From: SB15 sp964639245 | Lineage (GTDB): Bacteria; Chloroflexota; Anaerolineae; Aggregatilineales; J027 | Reading direction: 5' to 3' | Length of the DNA stretch: 64,000 nucleotides | Assembly (NCBI GenBank): GCA_964639245.1 | Contig: CAZXCU010000002.1 | Location: 558,001-622,000 of the forward strand | In this document: piece by piece, positions 8,423 to 15,561 of the stretch | How the letters are laid out: the number at the start of each line of letters is the position of its first letter | How positions within the stretch are numbered: position 1 is the stretch's first letter | Notes under the pieces: model-generated | What the model was told of the DNA's origin: nothing | Databases searched by the model: none | What the model saw: the letters and a program-made list of their open reading frames with translations, nothing else | Position numbers and translations under genes: made by a program

Positions 8423-9895
8423 TTATTTAAGCATTAAATGTAAATTGCCTCTCAGCAAAATCTCAGTCACATGCTGATCTTTTGTCCAAACACGCACTAC
8501 CAAAAGTTGAAGCAATTCCTCCTGCGCTTGCCTATCACCACCCGTCGCCCACCAATATTTTGAGAAATTCTCGACCATATCTGCCGCTTTTTCTAACAAA
8601 TTCATGGGTAAAGCAGGCAAGGCAGCAATTCGGCGTTCTAACAGCGCATTTTGGCGAAGATAAACATATGGATTCAATATGAAACCAAATTCTTGTTCAA
8701 AATCCATTCGCTCTACAATCGCCTTTACTTTAGAAAATCGTTCTTCACGCAATCGGTGTTGTAGCTCTTCCGCAACAGCATGAATAAAGTTATGTCGCCA
8801 TTCTCCGGGAAATTGAGGATTCATCAAGACCCTAACAACATTCGATTCGACTTTCAAGATATTGACCTGCTTTTGTGAACAATCACGTCCATAATCGCGT
8901 GCATGGCATCTATAGTAGGCTATTCTTCCTCCACTGCCTGTTACTGTCCACATTTTCCCGTAAGTGTCGCTGGAGACATTATGAGGTTTGTTTTCCTCAC
9001 ATTCCGCGCAGAAAACAATATCACGCAATAGATAAGAACGATAAGGTTGTGTATAGGTATGATGGGATGCTCTGGAAGCACGAATTTCTTGGCATTTTTC
9101 AAATAGGGCTTCATCAATGACTGCGTTATGTTTGCCTTTAAACCACTCAATTGGCGCGGAGGTATCCAAAGTTCCATCGGCATGATAACGTGTTTGACGG
9201 TAACGCACATAACCTAGATAAATCCGATTGGTGAGCAACACTTCAATCGCTGAAGTTGGAAATAGTTCGCCTTTTTTATTGCGATAGCCACGTTCGTTCA
9301 AAGCATGGGCTATCTGATAATCGTTATATTTGCCTGTCTTATAAAGTTCAAAGGCCAACCGTAAACCCGCTAATTCATCATAATCTGGCCTCAGAATCCC
9401 TTCTTTATCTTTTTTCATGCCATACGGAGCAAGGTTATTATGATACCCGTTCATAGCGCGTTCGCGTTTGCCTTTTGCCACTTCTTTGGAGGCATTTCGG
9501 CTATACCATTCAGCGACAGTATCTAAAATGGCTTCTATCAAACGCCCCATCTCACCATGGGTTTCTTCTGAAGGTTCGCTTACAGAAAAAACTTTTACTT
9601 TGTATTCTCGACGCAAAAGCGATTTAACGGTGAGTGCATCAATGCTGTTACGGGCGAAACGGTCAAAACGATGCACGACTACTGCATCAAACTTACCTGT
9701 GGCTGCATCTTGGCACATTTGTTTGAATGATGGGCGCTCGGTGGTACGGCCTGAAATTCCGCTATCGGCATAAACTTTATACAGTTCGCCTCCTTGTGCT
9801 TTAATCCAATTTTGAATGATGCGTTTTTGGGCATCGAGTGAAAAGATGCTTTGTTCACCCCTGCTGGTGCGAATATATGCGGCGTAACGTTCCAT
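8423..9895 (-). CDS. Large serine recombinase (resolvase/recombinase/zinc-ribbon)
   Basis: A 490-residue site-specific recombinase. The resolvase domain (about 3-145) has the catalytic serine in YIRTSRGEQS (S11) and the conserved arginines in VVVHRFDRFARN (about 72-83). The recombinase domain (about 155-270) contains YGMKKDKEGILRPDYDE and the helix NDYQIAHALNERGY. The zinc ribbon uses C296, C299, C330 and C339. A charged C-terminal region (about 345-460) is consistent with the coiled coil of such integrases. All catalytic parts are present, so it could be active. It faces tRNA-Asp tail to tail and is preceded by a promoter and a 190-base structured leader. Substrate att sites are not identifiable by eye. 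Confidence 0.92.
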   Translation of the reverse strand: MERYAAYIRTSRGEQSIFSLDAQKRIIQNWIKAQGGELYKVYADSGISGRTTERPSFKQMCQDAATGKFDAVVVHRFDRFARNSIDALTVKSLLRREYKVKVFSVSEPSEETHGEMGRLIEAILDTVAEWYSRNASKEVAKGKRERAMNGYHNNLAPYGMKKDKEGILRPDYDELAGLRLAFELYKTGKYNDYQIAHALNERGYRNKKGELFPTSAIEVLLTNRIYLGYVRYRQTRYHADGTLDTSAPIEWFKGKHNAVIDEALFEKCQEIRASRASHHTYTQPYRSYLLRDIVFCAECEENKPHNVSSDTYGKMWTVTGSGGRIAYYRCHARDYGRDCSQKQVNILKVESNVVRVLMNPQFPGEWRHNFIHAVAEELQHRLREERFSKVKAIVERMDFEQEFGFILNPYVYLRQNALLERRIAALPALPMNLLEKAADMVENFSKYWWATGGDRQAQEELLQLLVVRVWTKDQHVTEILLRGNLHLMLK

Positions 9896-10088
9896 TGGAC
9901 AGACTCCTTAAATTTTGGGGAAATTCCCCGCGAATGAGAATCAAAAAAGCCGTTCCCCGCAGGTGCAGCGTTGACGGCTTTTCGGATTGCCAGTAGCATG
10001 TCCGATTAGCCCCCAGACTGGTGTTTGCAGTGTGGCGGGTCAGCCTCCGATACGGTGTTGGTAGCACCTATCAGGGGCGCTTTTTATT
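9896..10088 (-). promoter_or_regulatory. Structured leader RNA upstream of the serine recombinase
   Basis: About 190 untranslated bases lie between the predicted transcription start (about 10088) and the recombinase ATG (9895). On the transcript a first hairpin pairs GATA-GGTG with CACC-TATC (10049-10072). A second pairs CGGA with TCCG (9983-10004). Then a terminator-like stem AAAAGCCGT/ACGGCTTTT (9945-9982) is followed by a U-run. The run is GC-rich and ordered, unlike typical spacer. It looks like an attenuation-type leader, but I do not recognise an RNA family, and short overlapping frames in it look like chance. Confidence 0.55.
9943..9982 (-). terminator. Terminator-like hairpin inside the recombinase leader
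   Basis: Reading the minus strand, AAAAGCCGT (9982-9974) pairs with ACGGCTTTT (9953-9945), loop 20 bases, ending in six T (9948-9943). It precedes the recombinase start by about 48 bases, so it could stop transcription before the gene. Confidence 0.65.
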
Positions 10089-10094
10089 TATCTA

Positions 10095-10123
10095 ACTATA
10101 ACATGCGATTATTCGCGTGTCAA
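10095..10123 (-). promoter_or_regulatory. sigma70-type promoter of the recombinase leader
   Basis: Minus-strand TTGACA (10123-10118) is a perfect -35. TATAGT (10100-10095) is the -10, and the spacer is exactly 17 bases. The predicted start is near 10088. Confidence 0.75.
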
Positions 10124-10197
10124 CCAAGTGATGGATATGCTGGATTTCTCGCCTAGGTTCATGGCAAGCTAGAAATAAAGGGGCATTTTTGTGGTTA

Positions 10198-10302
10198 GTT
10201 CACACCAGTTCACGCCGGAGTTCATGCCAAATCCAACAATAACACTTAACGCTCTTGCAAAAAATAAAGTTTACGTTCGATTTGGCGTGAACTGGTGTGA
10301 AC
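10198..10302. repeat. Iterated GTTCAYRCC motif arranged as a 19-bp perfect inverted repeat
   Basis: Three tandem 9-mers of type GTTCAYRCC lie at 10198-10206, 10208-10216 and 10220-10228. Two inverted copies lie at 10284-10292 and 10294-10302. The first two and last two form a perfect 19-bp inverted repeat separated by 67 AT-rich bases. A degenerate relative (GGTTCATGG) occurs near 10157. The design resembles a multi-site protein-binding locus, either operator or recombination accessory site. No gene is visible in this gap. Confidence 0.6.
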
Positions 10303-10339
10303 CGCGTGATTTTGATGCCAAGAAATTAAAAACGACCTC

Positions 10340-11194
10340 TTACATACGTAGTAGCACCCCATTCTGCGATGGGTCAAGGACGAGAAAACCGTTGAAAATT
10401 TCCTCTATTGGCAGTCCTGCTGCTTTTACACGGTCAAGCACGCTCTCCAGCGCGGCACGGTCAGGCAGCATGACCTCATACCATTTTAGGCCTACCGAAT
10501 CGGTGGGTGGCGGCGGCGCACCAATCCCCGCCCACACATTCAGCCCCAGATGGTGATGATAGCCCCCGGCGGACATGAACAGGGCGCTGTGTCCGTAATT
10601 CACCATCAAATCGAAGCCCAGCACCCCGCCGTAAAAGGCTTGGGTTTCTGGCAATCGGGCAACATGCAAATGAATATGCCCGATGACGGTTTCAGGAAGC
10701 AAGCCTGCCCATGCGTTATCTTGGGTGTCCAGTTCGGCAAGAATCGACTCAAGGTCAAGCGGTTCTGTCCCCATCTTGAGTGTCCCATCGATAAATTCCC
10801 ACTCACTGCGGGGGCGGTCACGGTAAATTTCAATCCCATTTCCGTTATTATCGGGCAAATAAATGGCCTCGCTCACATTGTGGTCAGCGAATCCCTGTAC
10901 AGGGGTCTGGGTATCGGCAAGGTGTTGAAGCGATTTTGCCAGCGCCAACCGCGAAGGGGTCAGCACCGCAAAATGATACAAGCCGGTTTGCCCGCGCCGT
11001 AAAGGTCGCGCTTGGGGATTTTCATGCAGCACCAGCAAATCTTCCCCGCCTGCGCCTAAATACGCTATCGAATTTTCGCGGCGGTGGAGCTTAAAACCGA
11101 GATTTTGCTGATAAAATGCCAGCGATTTTTCTAGGTTCGGGATGGTTAAATGAACCGCCCCTATACGGGTTTCGGGGTGAATTTGAAAGCTCAT
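10340..11194 (-). CDS. Two-domain VOC protein, CatE-like (catechol 2,3-dioxygenase family)
   Basis: A 284-residue protein with two VOC modules. The first has GAVHLTIPNLEKSLAFYQQN and IYLPDNNGNGIEIYRDRP. The second has IGHIHLHVARLPETQAFYGG and a C-terminal NGVLLRM. Metal-ligand candidates are the H of IHLHV, the H residues in GGYHHHLGLNVW and an acidic residue near the end, as in extradiol ring-cleavage dioxygenases of the CatE type. The frame extends 13 codons further upstream, but ATG 11194 is preceded by GAGGAG at good distance and is preferred. Neighbouring genes do not form an aromatic-degradation operon; substrate unknown. Confidence 0.88.
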   Translation of the reverse strand: MSFQIHPETRIGAVHLTIPNLEKSLAFYQQNLGFKLHRRENSIAYLGAGGEDLLVLHENPQARPLRRGQTGLYHFAVLTPSRLALAKSLQHLADTQTPVQGFADHNVSEAIYLPDNNGNGIEIYRDRPRSEWEFIDGTLKMGTEPLDLESILAELDTQDNAWAGLLPETVIGHIHLHVARLPETQAFYGGVLGFDLMVNYGHSALFMSAGGYHHHLGLNVWAGIGAPPPPTDSVGLKWYEVMLPDRAALESVLDRVKAAGLPIEEIFNGFLVLDPSQNGVLLRM

Positions 11195-11268
11195 CTGTTT
11201 TTCTCCTCTAGCTAAGATAGAATAGCTGGACAATTTATTACGGCGAATTGTGAGTTTCTAATAGAAAA

Positions 11269-12087
11269 ATGATGACTTTAAATCCTGAATTTCAATTTAG
11301 TCAGAGCAGTTTGCACGATTATGAAGATTGTGCGCGGCGGTTTCAACTGCGCTATATGGATAAACTCGCATGGCCTGCGGTGGAAGTGGAACCCGCACTG
11401 GAAAATGAACAGTATATGCAGCAGGGCGCGGCTTTTCATCGTTTGGTGCAGCAGCATATTTTAGGGCTGCCCGTTGAGCAAATCGAAAAAATGGCACGCG
11501 GTGCAGAACTCCAATCGTGGTGGCTGCACTACTTAGCGCACGCTCCCCAAAACCTTCCCGCCCGTAAAATGCCCGAAATAACCCTGTCTGCCAAAATCGC
11601 CGGGTATCATCTGATTGCCAAGTACGATTTGCTGGCGCTGGATGACGCACGGGCGGTCATTGTAGATTGGAAAACGACCCGCCGCCGTCCCAAAACCCAA
11701 TGGCTGACACGCACCCTGCAAACACGGGTCTACCGCTATGTGCTGGCACGGGCAGGCGGGGCATTCATTGGCGGGCGGGACTACGCGCCGGAGCAAATTT
11801 CGATGGTGTACTGGTTTGCCAATGCCCCCACCGAACCCGAAATTTTGCCCTATTCCGCCACCCAATTTCAAGACGACGAAGCCTTTTTGCAACGTCTGAT
11901 TCGGGAAATTGAAACCCAAACGATGTTTCCCAAAACTGACAACGATAAATTGTGCCATTTTTGTGTGTATCGTGGCTTATGCGGACGGGCAGCACAGGCT
12001 GGCACGATTGGCGAAATGGTGGATTGGCTGGAACGGGATGAGGAAGCCTTCATCACCCTCAACACCAAAATGGAGATTGAATTTTAA
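11269..12087 (+). CDS. PD-(D/E)XK nuclease with Fe-S cysteine set (Cas4/AddB-like)
   Basis: A 272-residue RecB-family nuclease-like protein. Active-site candidates are H57 (in GAAFHRLVQ), D120 (in AKYDLLAL), D133 and K135 (in IVDWKTT), and the QxxxY-type helix QTRVYRYVL (about 151-159). Four cysteines are placed as in AddB and Cas4 iron-sulfur nucleases: C21 in the N-terminal helix, then C229, C232 and C238 in CHFCVYRGLC. No cas genes or helicase lie near. It overlaps the following P450 gene by one base (TAATG), so both are translated from one message. A role in DNA end processing is a family inference; the pairing with a P450 is unexplained. Confidence 0.85.
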   Translation: MMTLNPEFQFSQSSLHDYEDCARRFQLRYMDKLAWPAVEVEPALENEQYMQQGAAFHRLVQQHILGLPVEQIEKMARGAELQSWWLHYLAHAPQNLPARKMPEITLSAKIAGYHLIAKYDLLALDDARAVIVDWKTTRRRPKTQWLTRTLQTRVYRYVLARAGGAFIGGRDYAPEQISMVYWFANAPTEPEILPYSATQFQDDEAFLQRLIREIETQTMFPKTDNDKLCHFCVYRGLCGRAAQAGTIGEMVDWLERDEEAFITLNTKMEIEF

Positions 12088-13382
12088 TGCCTGCCATTCC
12101 CAAGACTGATCCGAATGTTTCTCTGGTGGCGCTGCGGGCATGGATTCGAGAAAAAACAATTTTAGCTGCGCTGGAATCGTTTCATCAGCAGTTGGGGGAT
12201 GTGTTTCAGATTGATTTGCCGAATTTCAAACCCGTCATGATGGTGGGGAAGGAGGCGGCAAAATTTGTCTTGGTCGAAGAAAAGGACAATCTAAACTGGC
12301 GAACGGAATCTGACCCTGTAACCCATCTTCTGCGGGACGGGGTGCTGGTGATCGATGGACAGCCACATGATGCGATTCGCCGCACCATGAACGAAGGGAT
12401 TCATAAGAAGCTGGTCAATGGCTATGTGGAAAATTTCTGGCGGCGGACGGATGAAGTGACCGCCACATGGTCTGATACCGTTGATATGCTGGTCGAAATG
12501 CGAAAAATCGCGCTGCTGATTCTGATGGATACGCTCTACGGGGTGAATTTTAGCGATGATTTGGCGCGGTTGTGGACACCGATTTTAAAATCCATCGCCT
12601 ATATTTCGCCGGGGGTGTGGATGTTGTGGCGGGGTGCGCCGCGTCCGGGATATGAAAAACCCCTGCGCCAACTGGATGACTATTTATATGCCGTGATTCG
12701 CCATCGGCGGGAAAATCCACAGGAAAAGGCCGATTTGCTCGGTATTTTGACCGCCAATGAACATCTCAAGGATGGGGTGATTCGTGACCAACTGCTGACC
12801 ATGCTTATCGCGGGGCATGATACCAGTACGGCGCTGCTCTCATGGGCGCTGTATTTGTTGGGCAAACATCCCGATGTGCTGCGAAAAGCTCAGGCAGAAG
12901 TGGATACGGTTCTAGGGGACACGACTCCAGACTATGAACATCTGGCAAAATTAACCTATCTGGGATGGGTGATTGATGAATCTCTACGGATGTATCCGCC
13001 GATTCATCTGGGGTCACGGGTCGCCGCACGGGAGTTGGATTTTCAAGGGTACGCCATTCCAGAGGGAACGCGGGTGCTGTATTCAATTTTTCTCACCCAC
13101 CATCATCCCGCCTATTGGGACACCCCCCACGCCTTTAGGCCGGAACGTTTTGCTGTCAAAAAAGCCCAACCGTATGAATTTCTGGCGTTCGGGGCGGGCA
13201 AACGCAACTGCATCGGCTCGTATTTTGCGGAAATTGAGTCGAAAGTGGTGCTGGCGCGGATTTTACAGCAGTTCAATTTGACGTTGCTGCCGCAAAAAGT
13301 GCATCCGCACATGGGCGCAACCTTAGAACCGCGTCCGGGCGTGAAGATGAAAATTCAACCCAGAAATCGTCAAGGAATGTAA
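12087..13382 (+). CDS. Cytochrome P450
   Basis: A 431-residue soluble bacterial P450. The oxygen-activation helix is AGHDTSTA (242-249). The ExxR is ESLR (298-301), followed by the PERF-type region FRPERF (350-355). The heme loop FGAGKRNCIG (368-377) holds the axial cysteine C375. No N-terminal membrane anchor is present. Start and preceding stop share a base, giving tight coupling to the nuclease gene. No ferredoxin or reductase gene is nearby, so its redox partner must be elsewhere. Resemblance to CYP102/CYP110-like fatty-acid or terpenoid hydroxylases is possible, but substrate cannot be inferred. Confidence 0.95.
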   Translation: MPAIPKTDPNVSLVALRAWIREKTILAALESFHQQLGDVFQIDLPNFKPVMMVGKEAAKFVLVEEKDNLNWRTESDPVTHLLRDGVLVIDGQPHDAIRRTMNEGIHKKLVNGYVENFWRRTDEVTATWSDTVDMLVEMRKIALLILMDTLYGVNFSDDLARLWTPILKSIAYISPGVWMLWRGAPRPGYEKPLRQLDDYLYAVIRHRRENPQEKADLLGILTANEHLKDGVIRDQLLTMLIAGHDTSTALLSWALYLLGKHPDVLRKAQAEVDTVLGDTTPDYEHLAKLTYLGWVIDESLRMYPPIHLGSRVAARELDFQGYAIPEGTRVLYSIFLTHHHPAYWDTPHAFRPERFAVKKAQPYEFLAFGAGKRNCIGSYFAEIESKVVLARILQQFNLTLLPQKVHPHMGATLEPRPGVKMKIQPRNRQGM

Positions 13383-13385
13383 TTT

Positions 13386-14036
13386 TTATTCCGACGGATT
13401 GCCATTTGCGGCTGATTGTCCGTTATGATGGTCATAATATTCCACGAAACTTTTTTGCACCGTGTTAAACACCTGATTGAGTTTCCGCAGCAGGCGCACC
13501 TGGTCTTCCGCGCTGATGCGGGCTACTTCCGGCATTTGCAGGGCGACTTCGGTCAAGGTATCGCGGAAAAACATCGTCGCTTCTAGGCCTTCGCTGGCGG
13601 TCAAGCCTGAACGGATGCACCCCTGAGCATACCGCACACCAATGCTGGTCGCTTCGACCAAGAGGTTCTCATCGCCCATATTGCTGGAGATGTGCTGCAT
13701 AATCAACCCCAATAAGCGCCGCCCCAATTCCCGATTTTCCTGTAATTCGGTTTCATCAAAGGCGGATTTCCAGCGCGGTTGAAGCTGATTGTTGCCCAAA
13801 CGCTGGCGAGCCTCCACCAGTGCATAATCTGCCCAGACGCGCCCGGTAGCAGTGTTTTGTGGTACGAGGGCGTTATTTTTGACCAGTTCCAACAGTTCGG
13901 AAGCCAAAAAGCGCCGATGTCCGCCCGGCGTGGTATGAACGGGAATGTCGCCATTATTCGCCCATCGGCGCAGGGTATTGGCATGAACGCCGAGTAATTT
14001 TGCCGCTTCGGAAAGCGATAACCAGTCACTGCTCAC
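13386..14036 (-). CDS. HTH (MerR/excisionase-type) regulator with helical C-terminal domain
   Basis: A 216-residue protein. The N-terminal winged HTH of the MerR/BldC type is SLSEAAKLLGVHANTLRRWA (7-26), with the wing HTTPGGHRRFLASEL (34-48). After a linker, residues about 85-205 are all-helical (LGRRLLGLIMQHISSN ... VRLLRKLNQVFNTVQKSFV) and could be a sensory or dimerisation domain; I do not recognise it firmly. The start is GTG 14036, with AGGA at 14044-14047. This RBS lies inside one arm of a perfect 14-bp inverted repeat, suggesting self-regulation or translational control. It is convergent with the P450 gene, with 3 bp between the stops. Confidence 0.82.
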   Translation of the reverse strand: MSSDWLSLSEAAKLLGVHANTLRRWANNGDIPVHTTPGGHRRFLASELLELVKNNALVPQNTATGRVWADYALVEARQRLGNNQLQPRWKSAFDETELQENRELGRRLLGLIMQHISSNMGDENLLVEATSIGVRYAQGCIRSGLTASEGLEATMFFRDTLTEVALQMPEVARISAEDQVRLLRKLNQVFNTVQKSFVEYYDHHNGQSAANGNPSE

Positions 14037-14039
14037 AGC

Positions 14040-14127
14040 GTTTTCCTAATTTCGATAGACCATCCCGCATGGCGCGAGCGGTAGAAAAATTTGTTCTTGT
14101 GTCTATTATGCCTGAAATTAGGAAAAC
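14040..14127 (-). promoter_or_regulatory. Inverted repeat covering the RBS of the HTH regulator
   Basis: GTTTTCCTAATTTC (14040-14053) is exactly inverted at 14114-14127, and just inside it ATAGAC (14055-14060) is inverted at 14101-14106. The downstream arm on the transcript includes the AGGA that serves GTG 14036. The repeat could fold to hide the RBS, or be two operator sites for the regulator. Confidence 0.6.
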
Positions 14128-14142
14128 AACATGGGAGTTTCG

Positions 14143-15456
14143 TCATGAATTTTCGGCGGAAATGGGCATAGCGCTCCCGCCAATCCACAGAATCGGGTCT
14201 GCCCATGGGTCGATCCAGCGCGATTCACCGATGATATGCGGGTAACGCACTTCAAAATGGAGGTGTGGCCCACCCTGTCCGGTGCTGCCCGAAGCGCCAA
14301 TCGGGAGGGTGAGGTCAGTGATGGGGGTGAAGGCGCTTGTACGCACTGTTTGTAAATGCCCGTAGCCCGTGAACCATGTTTGGATGTCATTTTGCACCAC
14401 CAGATGATGTTCTAGGGTGATGTAATTGCCGTAAGCATCCCCACAGGCGGGGGTTGAAGTGTCACATAGCGTATACGTATCAATCACGATACCTGCCGCC
14501 GCCGGATAAACGGCTGTACCAAGCGGCAACCCATCCGGCAGCCCACCGATGTCTGTTCCCTCATGCCCTTCGTACAGGCGACCCAATGGCGGGCAAGTCA
14601 CCTCAAAATTGGCGGCGGTATGGGGTGAATCGGGATAACAGGTAATCCGTCGTTCGGTGGCGGGCAAAGGCCAATGTAAAAATGCGCCGGGGTACACATA
14701 AGAAGTCGCATGGGCGGGATTTAATTGATTGATAAAGGCGACTAATTCGCTGCTGGAAAGTACCCCTAAAATACGAATCGGGTGGGTTTCAAAAACCGAT
14801 GAGGGCGAAGTTGGATAGCTTACTTTTGCCTCAAAGGTTGAAAAAGCAGCGTTGGCAAAATCAAAAACGTAGCCTTTTTCCCTGTCAAACCCGATAAACG
14901 CCTGCGAATCGCTGAGGAGAATATTTTGCCCGTGCAGCGTACCGACACTGGTATTCGCATAGGGCGTGAGGGCTTGGGTCGTGGGGTCAAGCTGCCAGAT
15001 ACGAACCGTTGTATTCAGGGTGTACAGGCTGTGGCGTTCAAGGAGTAAAATTTTGCCGTCCGGCTGCCAACCCAGCGGCACAAGATACCCGCGTTGGGCG
15101 GTGACAACGGCTTCCAGTAAAAGTTGGCTGGCATTGTCCGCGAAAAGTTGAAGCTGATAGCGCGGAAATTGAATTTGAAGATACACCAATTGTTGCTGGT
15201 CAGGCGACCAGATGCCATGATGAAAGCCAAAACCTGAATCCGGCGGGGTGGGGCTATTGGCTGCCGCGAAAATATCCTGCCCATCCAGCTGGAGACCATG
15301 ATAGGCAGTGCCGATGGTGCGTAAATCGGCTTTGTCGCTGGCGTGGGCATAAATCGTATTGTTTAAGATAAACACGATATAGGTCACGCTGTTGGTACGG
15401 GCAGCAGAAAAATGAGTCAAACAAAGCACAAAGACAACGAACATATTCAAAAACAC
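14143..15456 (-). CDS. Secreted M23 (LytM-type) metallopeptidase with N-terminal propeller-like region
   Basis: A 437-residue exported protein. GTG 15456 has AGGGA upstream and opens a signal peptide (MFLNMFVVFVLCLTHFSAA). Residues about 45-260 are repeated beta-rich segments of the TolB/PD40 kind (WSPDQQQLVYLQIQF, LGWQPDGKILLLER). The C-terminal M23 domain has zinc ligands H298 and D302 in GHEGTDIGG, and the HLH motif at H398-H400 (GPHLHFEVRYP). The domain probably cuts peptidoglycan peptides or, if inactive, binds them. All metal residues are present. It is the gene upstream of the HTH regulator on the same strand; separate promoters are likely. Confidence 0.9.
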   Translation of the reverse strand: MFLNMFVVFVLCLTHFSAARTNSVTYIVFILNNTIYAHASDKADLRTIGTAYHGLQLDGQDIFAAANSPTPPDSGFGFHHGIWSPDQQQLVYLQIQFPRYQLQLFADNASQLLLEAVVTAQRGYLVPLGWQPDGKILLLERHSLYTLNTTVRIWQLDPTTQALTPYANTSVGTLHGQNILLSDSQAFIGFDREKGYVFDFANAAFSTFEAKVSYPTSPSSVFETHPIRILGVLSSSELVAFINQLNPAHATSYVYPGAFLHWPLPATERRITCYPDSPHTAANFEVTCPPLGRLYEGHEGTDIGGLPDGLPLGTAVYPAAAGIVIDTYTLCDTSTPACGDAYGNYITLEHHLVVQNDIQTWFTGYGHLQTVRTSAFTPITDLTLPIGASGSTGQGGPHLHFEVRYPHIIGESRWIDPWADPILWIGGSAMPISAENS

Positions 15457-15561
15457 GGGCTGATTTCCCTGAGAGAGCGATTAAATTTTATACAAATTTA
15501 ATATTGAGTCCCTTACGATTAGCTGACTTTTGGTACACTCTTGTAAAAAGGTATTCGACGC

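Larger units (their letters stand above)
8423..10302. mobile_element. Putative serine-recombinase element or remnant
   Basis: The stretch holds one large serine recombinase, its promoter and leader, and an iterated inverted-repeat site. It has no other cargo and is AT-richer than its neighbours. Boundaries are not defined by any direct repeat I could see; the limits given are the recombinase stop and the end of the inverted repeat. Confidence 0.35.

Noticed and set aside
8255..8437. Open frame across tRNA-Asp and its promoter
   Set aside because: It spans the tRNA gene and a terminator; no family resemblance.
9679..10067. Short minus-strand frames in the recombinase leader
   Set aside because: They cross the terminator hairpin and run out of frame into the recombinase gene; the structured RNA explains the region better.
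8307..10340. tRNA-Asp as attachment site of the recombinase element
   Set aside because: No duplicated 3' tRNA sequence was found near the other side of the recombinase, and large serine recombinases seldom use tRNA ends.
11269..12087. cas4 and a CRISPR locus
   Set aside because: No repeat-spacer array, cas1 or cas2 in the window; the protein may be any Fe-S PD-(D/E)XK nuclease.
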